Source: Pseudomonas sp. RC10
GTDB lineage: Bacteria; Pseudomonadota; Gammaproteobacteria; Pseudomonadales; Pseudomonadaceae
Assembly: GCF_038397775.1 (NCBI RefSeq)
Contig: NZ_CP151650.1
Location: 5,456,001 to 5,520,000 of the forward strand
Direction of reading: 5' to 3'
Length of the DNA stretch: 64,000 nucleotides
Shown here: in pieces, positions 57,620-64,000 of the stretch
Layout of the letters: every line of letters starts with the position of its first letter
Position numbering within the stretch: position 1 is the stretch's first letter
Notes under the pieces: generated by a model
Told to the model about the DNA's origin: nothing
Seen by the model: only the letters and a program-made list of their open reading frames with translations
Databases searched by the model: none
Position numbers and translations under genes: made by a program

Positions 57620-58152
57620 GGCGTGGCCTCGAAGGGTTCGAGGCTCAAGGGTTGTGCCGGGAATAGCAGCGCACGGACCGAGTCGTCCAGCAGGTCCTGC
57701 ACGCGAATCCATTGCAGCAAGCCCAACGCGTCTTCCCGCACCGGGCCGAGGTACGGCGCCTGACGGTTGTCCAGACCGTATTCCTTGAACTCGTCAGCGG
57801 CGCAACGCAGGGTGTCGGTGGCTTGTTCGAGAATCAGCCCCAGCCATTGCGGGTTGCGCTCGGCATCAGGCCGGTAATGCACCAGCACCAGACGCGTGCT
57901 GGTGCGCGAGGGGGCCGGTTCGCCGAATGTCAGCGCGCTCATGTCGATGACCGGCACCACCACGCCTCGGTGTGCGAACACACCGGCCACCCAATGCGGC
58001 GTCTGCGCGATGGGTTTGAGGATCAGCCGAGGCAGCACCTCCGCGACTTCGGTCGCTTCCAGCGCATAGCGCTCCGTCCCGATGCGAAACAGCAGGAACA
58101 GCTTGTTCTTCGTCACCACCCCGGCGCTGCGTTTGGCTGAATGCTCGATCAT
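57616..58152 (-). CDS. wspB: CheW-like coupling protein WspB
   Basis: First CheW-type adaptor of the Wsp complex, 178 aa, one CheW domain (FLLFRIGTERYALEATEVAEV, VAGVFAHRGVVVPVIDM). Lies nine bases downstream of wspA, and its stop overlaps wspC. Confidence 0.94.
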   Translation of the reverse strand: MIEHSAKRSAGVVTKNKLFLLFRIGTERYALEATEVAEVLPRLILKPIAQTPHWVAGVFAHRGVVVPVIDMSALTFGEPAPSRTSTRLVLVHYRPDAERNPQWLGLILEQATDTLRCAADEFKEYGLDNRQAPYLGPVREDALGLLQWIRVQDLLDDSVRALLFPAQPLSLEPFEATP

Positions 58153-58161
58153 GGTCGGGTC

Positions 58162-59784
58162 TCAGACCTTGAAACGCGAAACGCCGCTGCGCAGCCCTAC
58201 CGCCACCTGGCTCAACTCGTCGATGGCAAAGCTGGCCTGGCGCAGGGATTCCACGGTCTGACTGCTGGCATCGCCCAGTTGCACCAGCGCCTGATTGATC
58301 TGCTCGGCGCCGGTGGCCTGGGCCTGCATGCCCTCGTTGACCATCAACACCCGCGGCGCCAGCGCCTGAACCTGGTGGATGATCTGCGAAAGCTGCTCGC
58401 CAACCTGAGTCACTTCGAACATGCCGCGACGCACTTCTTCCGAGAACTTGTCCATGCCCATCACGCCCGCCGACACCGCCGACTGGATCTCCCGGACCAT
58501 CTGTTCGATGTCGTAGGTGGCCACAGCGGTCTGGTCTGCAAGGCGTCGCACTTCAGTGGCGACCACGGCAAAACCACGGCCATATTCGCCCGCTTTTTCG
58601 GCCTCGATGGCAGCGTTCAGCGACAGCAGGTTGGTCTGGTCGGCGACCTTGACGATGGTCACGACCACTTGGTTGATGTTGCCAGCCTTCTCGTTGAGGA
58701 TCGCCAGCTTGGAGTTCACCAGATCCGCTGCGCCCATCACCGAATGCATGGTTTCTTCCATGCGCGCCAGGCCTTGCTGGCCGGAACCGGCGAGAATGGA
58801 CGCCTGATCCGCAGCAGACGTGACTTCGGTCATGGTGCGCACCAGGTCGCGAGACGTCGCCGCAATTTCACGAGACGTCGCACCGATTTCAGTCGTAGTG
58901 GCGGCGGTCTCGGTGGCGGTGGCCTGTTGCTGTTTGGAAGTGGCCGCGATCTCGGTCACCGAGGTCGTGACTTGCACGGACGAACGTTGCGCTTGGGACA
59001 CCAGTGCCGCCAACTCGGTGACCATGTCGTTGAACCCGGTCTGCACCGAGCCGAATTCGTCGTTGCGGTCGAGGGTCAGGCGGCTGCTCAGGTCGCCCGT
59101 GCGCATGGTTTCGAGAATCCGCACGATGCGGTTCATCGGCGCCAGAATCGTGCGCATCAGCAACAGGCCGCACGCGGCGGCCGCCAGAACGGCAACGATC
59201 AGCGAGATGCCCATGCTGATCTTCGCGGTCAGCACGGCAGAAGAAATGTTCGCGGTCGCCTGATCGGCCACGGCCTTGTTGGCCACGATCAGATCGTTGA
59301 GCTGTTTGCGACCCTGCAGCCAGACCGGGTTGACTTGGCCGTAGAACACCGTGCGCGCAGTGGCGTAATCGCCCGCTTGATAGGTTTTGATCACTTCGCT
59401 CAACAGCCGGCCATACACCTCACGCTGCTTTTCGAAGGCGTTGAAATTGGCACGATCGGTGTCGTCGTAGATGGTCTTCTTGTAACTGTCCATCTGGTTT
59501 TGCAGACGGGTGTCGAAATCGATGTACTGATCCTGTTCAGAACGGGTCAGCTCGCGCGCTTTACCCTCGCCGATCAACTCCAGGGTGCGGATGTAGCTCT
59601 CGCCCCAGGCACTGCGCACCAGGGTGCTGAAGTAGACGCCCGGCAACGCGTCATCGGCGACCGCTTCTTCGCTGTGCTGGATCGACAGCAGTCGGGTGTA
59701 CGACACGACAACCATCAACAGCATGATGGCGATGATTACAGCGAAGCTCGCCAAGATACGTTGGCGCAACGTCCAATTCTTCAC
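58162..59784 (-). CDS. wspA: Surface-sensing chemoreceptor WspA
   Basis: Methyl-accepting receptor that heads the operon; in Pseudomonas it responds to surface contact. The 540-aa protein has two membrane segments (about 9-29 and 188-211), a periplasmic four-helix-type sensor between, HAMP (RTILAPMNRIVRILETMR) and a long cytoplasmic hairpin with the kinase-contact tip (EAEKAGEYGRGFAVVATEVR). The start is GTG at 59784. The downstream genes follow with overlaps or very short gaps, so the wspA-R operon is complete here. Confidence 0.95.
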   Translation of the reverse strand: MKNWTLRQRILASFAVIIAIMLLMVVVSYTRLLSIQHSEEAVADDALPGVYFSTLVRSAWGESYIRTLELIGEGKARELTRSEQDQYIDFDTRLQNQMDSYKKTIYDDTDRANFNAFEKQREVYGRLLSEVIKTYQAGDYATARTVFYGQVNPVWLQGRKQLNDLIVANKAVADQATANISSAVLTAKISMGISLIVAVLAAAACGLLLMRTILAPMNRIVRILETMRTGDLSSRLTLDRNDEFGSVQTGFNDMVTELAALVSQAQRSSVQVTTSVTEIAATSKQQQATATETAATTTEIGATSREIAATSRDLVRTMTEVTSAADQASILAGSGQQGLARMEETMHSVMGAADLVNSKLAILNEKAGNINQVVVTIVKVADQTNLLSLNAAIEAEKAGEYGRGFAVVATEVRRLADQTAVATYDIEQMVREIQSAVSAGVMGMDKFSEEVRRGMFEVTQVGEQLSQIIHQVQALAPRVLMVNEGMQAQATGAEQINQALVQLGDASSQTVESLRQASFAIDELSQVAVGLRSGVSRFKV

Positions 59785-60138
59785 AGTCAGCCCTCAAGAG
59801 TTCAACACCGACAACGCCGGGTTCAAGAAGCGGACCGACAGACGGCCCAACGCGAGCCGAGTATAGCCCAGTGCCTTACGAATTAGCCCGGCTGTTTCCG
59901 ACATAGATAAAGCGATAACGCACAGATATATCGGAAATATCTGACAGCTTATCGGCGGGAGGGGGGAATGCTTGATGGGACGGGCGAGGCCCAACTTTGT
60001 ACCTCGTCTCTCCTGTAGGAGCGAATTCATTCGCGAAGCGGTTTTCCGGGCGATGCATCTCTATCGCCTGCACCGCCGTCTCGCGAATGAATTCGCTCCT
60101 ACAGGGACGGCGGTGTTGTTCAGGGGGGATTGTGAGGG
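59785..60138. other. 354-base region upstream of wspA
   Basis: Contains the wsp promoter region (AT-richer at 59880-59950) and one family A REP-type pair nearer the DUF533 gene. No gene is seen, and no unambiguous promoter could be set. Confidence 0.5.
60012..60105. repeat. REP-type palindrome pair, family A
   Basis: CCTGTAGGAGCGAATTCATT... and complement flank about 44 bases between the DUF533 gene 3' end and the wspA promoter region. Confidence 0.87.
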
Positions 60139-60870
60139 TTATTGCTGCGCTTGGCGCACTTGGCTCTCCAGCTCGGCCTTGAGCCCCGGCGCCAGTTTCA
60201 GTTGTTTCGCCAGCTCATCGAGATACGCGCGTTCCATGAAGTGCTCTTCGTCAACCATCATCACGCTTGCGAGGTACATCTCGGCGGCGATTTCAGGCGT
60301 GTGGGCGGAGCGGGCGACGTCGGCGGGGTCGAGGGGTTTGTTCAGTTCGGCATGCAGCCAATGCTGCAATTCCTGGTCGCCGGTCAGACGGGTGAATTCG
60401 CCTTCGATCAATTGCCGCTCGTTGTCATCGACGTGCCCATCAGCCTTGGCCGCAGCGACCAGCGCGCGCAAGACAGCTTCGCTGTGCTGCTCGACCTGGG
60501 CGGGGGGCACACGGTCCACCGTCTGCGGCTGACTCGGTCCCGCGCCCGGCTGGTTCGCCTGCCAGTTGCCATACGCCTTGTAGGCCAGCACACCCAATGC
60601 GGCCAGGCCGCCGTAGGTCAGCGCCTTGCCGCCCATCTTGCGGGCGCTTTTATTGCCCAGCAGCAGGCCCATTGCCCCGGCTGCCAACGCCCCGCCTCCG
60701 GCCCCTGACAGGAACCCGCTCAGGTTGCCGCCGCCGACTTTGCCCAGTAAATCGTTAAGCCCGCCTTGAGCGCCTTTGCCCTGACCGGGGTTGGCCGCGC
60801 TACCAGCCTTGTTCTGCAACAGGTCCTGACCGGATTTCAACAGCTGATCGAGCAAGCCACGGGTGTTCAT
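60139..60870 (-). CDS. DUF533 (YebE/TerB-like) membrane protein
   Basis: A 243-aa protein: a Gly/Ala-rich N-terminal part with two hydrophobic stretches (GGGALAAGAMGLLLGN, TYGGLAALGVLAYKAYGNW), then a helical C-terminal domain (ALVAAAKADGHVDDNERQLI) of the TerB-like DUF533 type. Function is unknown; E. coli YebE is an envelope-stress gene. ATG at 60870 (MNTRGLLDQLLKSGQDLL) is typical of the family; the long upstream extension is rejected. Confidence 0.85.
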   Translation of the reverse strand: MNTRGLLDQLLKSGQDLLQNKAGSAANPGQGKGAQGGLNDLLGKVGGGNLSGFLSGAGGGALAAGAMGLLLGNKSARKMGGKALTYGGLAALGVLAYKAYGNWQANQPGAGPSQPQTVDRVPPAQVEQHSEAVLRALVAAAKADGHVDDNERQLIEGEFTRLTGDQELQHWLHAELNKPLDPADVARSAHTPEIAAEMYLASVMMVDEEHFMERAYLDELAKQLKLAPGLKAELESQVRQAQQ

Positions 60871-61044
60871 AACAGACCTCCTGATTCGGGATAGACGATT
60901 CGACTCGCAGGGTATGTCGAAGTCGCCAAAAGCCGTTTTCAGGTGTGCTTCTGGATGTTGCAGCGTTCGAACGCTACTCTCAAGCGCATCTAAAAAAACG
61001 ATACACATGCCTGACATTGCAAAAAACACAGGGGCCGGTTTCGC

Positions 61045-61959
61045 ATGATGACGCTTCGTCAGATCCGCCATTTCATCGCTGTGGCCGAAACCGGCTCGAT
61101 TTCAGCCGCCGCTCAGGCGGTTTTCATTTCCCAATCGACCCTGACGCTCGCCATCCAGCAACTGGAGGAAGACATCGGCGTCAGCCTGTTCAGTCGGCAC
61201 GCCAAGGGCATGACGCTGACCCACCAAGGGCATCAGTTCTTGCGCCAGGCGCACTTGATCCTCGCGACGGTGGAAAACGCCAAACGCAGCCTGCAACAAG
61301 GCGCGGATCAGGTGGCCGGGCAACTGGTGGTCGGCGTGACGAGCCTGGTGGCGGGCTATTACCTCGCCGACCTGCTGACCCGCTTTCAGCGCGCTTACCC
61401 CAACGTCGACATTCGGGTGATGGAGGATGAACGGCCTTACATTGAGCATCTGCTGGTCAGCGGCGAGATCGACGTGGGGGTACTGATTCTCTCCAACCTC
61501 GAAGACCGGCATGCGTTGCAAACCGAAGTGCTGACCCACTCGCCCCACCGCCTGTGGCTGCCCGCCCAGCACCCGTTGCTGGACCACGACAACATTCATC
61601 TGGCCGACGTGGCGTGCGAGCCGCTGATTCAGTTGAACGTCGACGAAATGGGGGTGAACGCCCAGCGCATCTGGTCCCGCGCCGGTTTGCAGCCCAAGGT
61701 GACGTTGCGCACCGCCTCGACAGAAGCGGTGCGCAGTCTGGTGGCGGCGGGACTGGGTGTCTCGATACAGCCGGACATGACCTATCGACCGTGGTCGTTG
61801 GAAGGCGACATCATCGAAGCCCGGCCAATCGCTGACCTGACCCAGACGCTGGACATCGGCCTGGCGTGGCGTCGGGGTACGGCGCGGCCTTCACTGGTCG
61901 ATCCATTCCTGAGCGTGGCGCGGGAACAGCCGCATCCAGGACGCAGGCCATCGATTTAA
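61045..61959 (+). CDS. LysR-family transcriptional regulator
   Basis: A 304-aa LTTR. The N-terminal winged helix (LRQIRHFIAVAETGSISAAA, SQSTLTLAIQQLEEDIGVSL) is followed by a periplasmic-binding-protein-like effector domain. It is transcribed towards the aldehyde dehydrogenase, 252 bases upstream of it, and is a likely regulator of that and the ABC transport gene, though divergent placement, the usual LTTR pattern, is absent. Two ATG codons in tandem (61045, 61048) could start it. Confidence 0.88.
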   Translation: MMTLRQIRHFIAVAETGSISAAAQAVFISQSTLTLAIQQLEEDIGVSLFSRHAKGMTLTHQGHQFLRQAHLILATVENAKRSLQQGADQVAGQLVVGVTSLVAGYYLADLLTRFQRAYPNVDIRVMEDERPYIEHLLVSGEIDVGVLILSNLEDRHALQTEVLTHSPHRLWLPAQHPLLDHDNIHLADVACEPLIQLNVDEMGVNAQRIWSRAGLQPKVTLRTASTEAVRSLVAAGLGVSIQPDMTYRPWSLEGDIIEARPIADLTQTLDIGLAWRRGTARPSLVDPFLSVAREQPHPGRRPSI

Positions 61960-62077
61960 TCGAACGCTGCTTTCAGAATTTAGAATTTGTCGCCCGCTGG
62001 ATGTGGCACTAGGCTCAGAAGCTTGGGCGGAAGCTGTTTCTGGATACGACATTCAACGACCTCGGTGTCGCCATGAT

Positions 62078-62151
62078 GACGCTATCGCGAGCAAGCTCAC
62101 TCCTACAGTGAGAACGGGTACTTCTGTAGGAGTGAGCTTGCTCGCGATAGC
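62078..62151. repeat. REP-type palindrome pair, family C, edges inward
   Basis: CGCGAGCAAGCTCACTCCTA and TGTAGGAGTGAGCTTGCTCG with a 16-base spacer. Like the copy at 48079 it has the inward orientation and the GCTATCGCG extension. It lies in the LysR to aldehyde dehydrogenase gap, where no gene is seen. Confidence 0.85.
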
Positions 62152-62211
62152 CCTATCAGCGACGCCATCCAGTCGTCCTGTATATAAGAATCGACAAGGA
62201 AGCTTCGAACG

Positions 62212-63672
62212 ATGGCTGGCGACGTGACCTCACATTTTGCAACCGCGCTGCTGATCGACGGCGAACAGGTCACGGGGCAGGGTTTTGTCGAGCCGATCCT
62301 CAACCCTGCCACCGGTGAAGTGCTGACCCGCATTGCCGAGGCCAGCACCGATCAGGTCGAGACGGCGATTCTGGCCGCCCACCGCGCTTTCAATGAATGG
62401 TCGCGCACCACGCCGCAACAGCGCTCGAACATCCTCCTGAGCATCGCCGATGCCATCGAAAAGGACGCCGACCACCTCGCCCGCCTGGAAGCCCTCAACT
62501 GCGGCAAGCCGTTGCATTTGGCGCGACAGGATGACCTGACCGCCACTGTCGACGTGTTCCGTTTCTTCGCCGGGGCCGTGCGTTGCCAGACCGGGCAGCT
62601 CTCCGGCGAATACGTGCCGGGTTACACGAGCATGGTGCGGCGCGACCCGATTGGCGTCGTCGCCTCCATCGCGCCGTGGAATTACCCGATCATGATGGCC
62701 GCGTGGAAAATCGCCCCCGCCCTCGCCGCCGGCAACACCCTCGTTTTCAAACCCTCCGAACACACACCGCTCTCGGTCCTCGCGCTCGCACCGGTGTTCG
62801 CCGAGCTGCTGCCCAAGGGCGTGATCAACCTCGTTTGCGGGGGCGGTGAAGGGGTCGGCAGCCATTTGGTCAGCCATCCAAAAGTGCGCATGGTCTCGCT
62901 GACTGGCGACATCGTCACCGGTCAGAAAATTCTTCAGGCGGCGTCGAAAACCCTGAAACGCACCCATCTTGAACTGGGCGGCAAGGCGCCGGTGATTGTC
63001 TGCAACGACGCCGACATCGCCGCCGTGGTCGAGGGCGTTCGCACCTATGGCTATTACAACGCCGGTCAGGATTGCACCGCCGCCTGCCGGATCTACGCGC
63101 AAACCGGCATCCACGATCGACTTGTCGCCGAACTCGGGGCGGCCGTCAGCAGTCTGCGTTTTGCGGGCAAGCGCGACGCCGACAATGAACTCGGCCCGCT
63201 GATCAGCACCCGCCAGCGCGACCGTGTCGCCAGTTTTGTCGAGCGCGCGTTGAGTCAGCCGCACATCGAACGCATTACCGGCGCGGCCGTGCATTCCGGC
63301 CCCGGTTTCTTCTACCAGCCGACCCTGCTCGCGGGCTGCAAACAGAGTGACGAAATCGTCCAGCGCGAAGTGTTCGGCCCGGTGGTGACCGTGACCCGCT
63401 TCGACGAACTCTCCCAGGCCGTTGACTGGGCCAACGATTCCGAATACGGCTTGGCCTCGTCGATCTGGACCCAGAATCTGGACAAGGCCATGCAGGTCGC
63501 GGCCCGTCTGCAATACGGCTGCACCTGGATCAACAGCCATTTCATGCTGGTCAGCGAAATGCCTCACGGCGGCTTGAAACGCTCGGGGTACGGGAAGGAT
63601 CTGTCCAGTGACTCGCTTCAGGACTACAGCGTGGTTCGCCACATCATGGCCAGGAGCAGTTACGAGCTTTGA
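62212..63672 (+). CDS. Aldehyde dehydrogenase, likely gamma-aminobutyraldehyde type
   Basis: NAD-dependent aldehyde dehydrogenase, 486 aa. The NAD-site PWNYPIMMAAWKIAPALAAG and Lys180 (VFKPSEHT), the general base Glu254 (LELGGKAP) and catalytic Cys288 (YNAGQDCTAAC) are present. NAGQDCTA and overall similarity suggest the PatD/KauB-type aminoaldehyde group, which acts in putrescine and polyamine breakdown. That fits the polyamine-type transporter gene starting 220 bases downstream. Specific substrate remains inferred. AAGGAAG precedes the ATG. Confidence 0.85.
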   Translation: MAGDVTSHFATALLIDGEQVTGQGFVEPILNPATGEVLTRIAEASTDQVETAILAAHRAFNEWSRTTPQQRSNILLSIADAIEKDADHLARLEALNCGKPLHLARQDDLTATVDVFRFFAGAVRCQTGQLSGEYVPGYTSMVRRDPIGVVASIAPWNYPIMMAAWKIAPALAAGNTLVFKPSEHTPLSVLALAPVFAELLPKGVINLVCGGGEGVGSHLVSHPKVRMVSLTGDIVTGQKILQAASKTLKRTHLELGGKAPVIVCNDADIAAVVEGVRTYGYYNAGQDCTAACRIYAQTGIHDRLVAELGAAVSSLRFAGKRDADNELGPLISTRQRDRVASFVERALSQPHIERITGAAVHSGPGFFYQPTLLAGCKQSDEIVQREVFGPVVTVTRFDELSQAVDWANDSEYGLASSIWTQNLDKAMQVAARLQYGCTWINSHFMLVSEMPHGGLKRSGYGKDLSSDSLQDYSVVRHIMARSSYEL

Positions 63673-63678
63673 GCGTCG

Positions 63679-63840
63679 AGCTGCAAGCTGCAAGCTGCAA
63701 GCTGCAAGAAAAAGCGTCAGAACTGCGTAGGTTTTGAGTCAAAACAATAAGTGAAAACGGAGAAGCAACTGCCTATCCGACTGAAAATAGAAGGTGGGCG
63801 CGATGACCACTTGCAGCTTGAAGCTTGTGGCTCGTAGCTG
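63679..63840. repeat. AGCTGCA tandem run with an inverted partner
   Basis: Four copies of AGCTGCA plus AG at 63679-63708, and a related complementary stretch CTTGCAGCTTGAAGCTTG at 63810-63827 (to 63840). The arms form a loose hairpin about 160 bases long in the gap between the aldehyde dehydrogenase and the next gene. It is of the kind of small Pseudomonas intergenic repeat seen elsewhere in the genus. Confidence 0.65.
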
Positions 63841-63891
63841 GGTTCCCACCACTGATCTCTGCCAAAAAAACCAATAAATGAGGGGAACCGT

Positions 63892-64000
63892 ATGTCAGTG
63901 CAAAAGACCATGTTATTGGGAGCCATAGCCGGCGCCATGTTGACGAGCGGCGCGGTGCAGGCGGCGGAAACGCTCAAGGCTGTCGGCGACGGCGAGGGGC
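63892..64000 (+). CDS. N-terminus of a secreted protein, probably polyamine-type ABC solute-binding protein (cut by the window)
   Basis: Only 36 codons are inside the window. ATG at 63892 follows AGGGGAA. A Sec signal is clear (MLLGAIAGAMLTSGAVQA before the predicted AETL cut), and the mature start AETLKAVGDGEG resembles YdcS/PotD-like solute-binding proteins of Pseudomonas as I remember them. The aldehyde dehydrogenase upstream supports a polyamine link. Identity beyond an exported protein is inference. Confidence 0.6.
   Translation, partial: MSVQKTMLLGAIAGAMLTSGAVQAAETLKAVGDGEG

Noticed and set aside
60871..61071. N-terminal extension of the DUF533 protein by 67 residues
   Set aside because: The extension overlaps the LysR start region and lacks a ribosome site, and the family starts at MNTRGLLDQLL.

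Overview
The window is a piece of a Pseudomonas chromosome. I infer the P. syringae/P. fluorescens side of the genus rather than P. aeruginosa. The evidence is high-GC coding, gene order that matches Pseudomonas (rseP-dxr-cdsA-uppS-frr-pyrH-tsf-rpsB / map-glnD-dapC; plsB ... mexK-mexJ-mexL; tsaB-adk-ppc; lysS-prfB-wspR-F-E-D-C-B-A) and many intergenic REP-type paired palindromes. No tRNA, rRNA, IS element, prophage or CRISPR array was found. Almost all the sequence is ordinary core genome.

Layout. 1-7.5 kb (minus): translation and envelope block rpsB, tsf, pyrH, frr, uppS, cdsA, dxr, rseP (rseP runs off the left edge). It joins ribosome function, UMP synthesis, the undecaprenyl carrier, CDP-diacylglycerol, isoprenoid precursor and sigma-E-type envelope signalling, with many 1-4 base stop/start overlaps. 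7.8-15.4 kb (plus): map, glnD (nitrogen sensor), dapC, an astacin-like metalloprotease with no signal peptide, an ArsC/YffB-like protein and dapD. 15.5-18 kb: csdA-csdE facing tcdA (csdL), a sulfur-transfer and tRNA ct6A cyclisation set. 18.4-27.5 kb (plus): ndvB-like glucan synthase, dapE, rlmA, a small unknown protein, plsB, a YbaY-type lipoprotein and a DUF4197 protein. The lysine/diaminopimelate pathway is therefore spread over dapC, dapD and dapE.

27.6-33.4 kb: DUF4337 membrane protein, then mexK-mexJ RND efflux genes with the divergent repressor gene mexL. 33.5-42 kb (mostly minus): rsmJ, a repeat-containing unknown protein, an extensin-like protein, DUF72, a 98-aa unknown, tsaB, adk, ppc. 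42.1-48 kb: a small conserved protein, a DUF4398 lipoprotein plus lptF behind a convincing AlgU-type promoter, a lipoprotein alpha/beta hydrolase with a small membrane partner, a DUF1704 putative metallopeptidase related to eukaryotic MATCAP enzymes, a lipoprotein and a TetR regulator. 48.2-51 kb: lysS and prfB (with its programmed +1 frameshift). 51.2-59.8 kb: the complete wspA-B-C-D-E-F-R surface-sensing chemosensory operon, which controls cyclic-di-GMP. 60-64 kb: DUF533 protein, LysR regulator, an aldehyde dehydrogenase of the aminobutyraldehyde type, and the first 36 codons of a secreted protein that is probably a polyamine-type ABC solute-binding protein.

The main non-coding theme is fourteen REP-type sites of four sequence families. 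All share the outer TGTAGGAG edge but carry different, self-complementary cores. I did not find a clearly new multi-gene system. The best leads are the DUF1704/MATCAP-like enzyme, the leaderless astacin-like protease between dapC and dapD, the duplicated-motif protein next to rsmJ, and the co-varying REP families.
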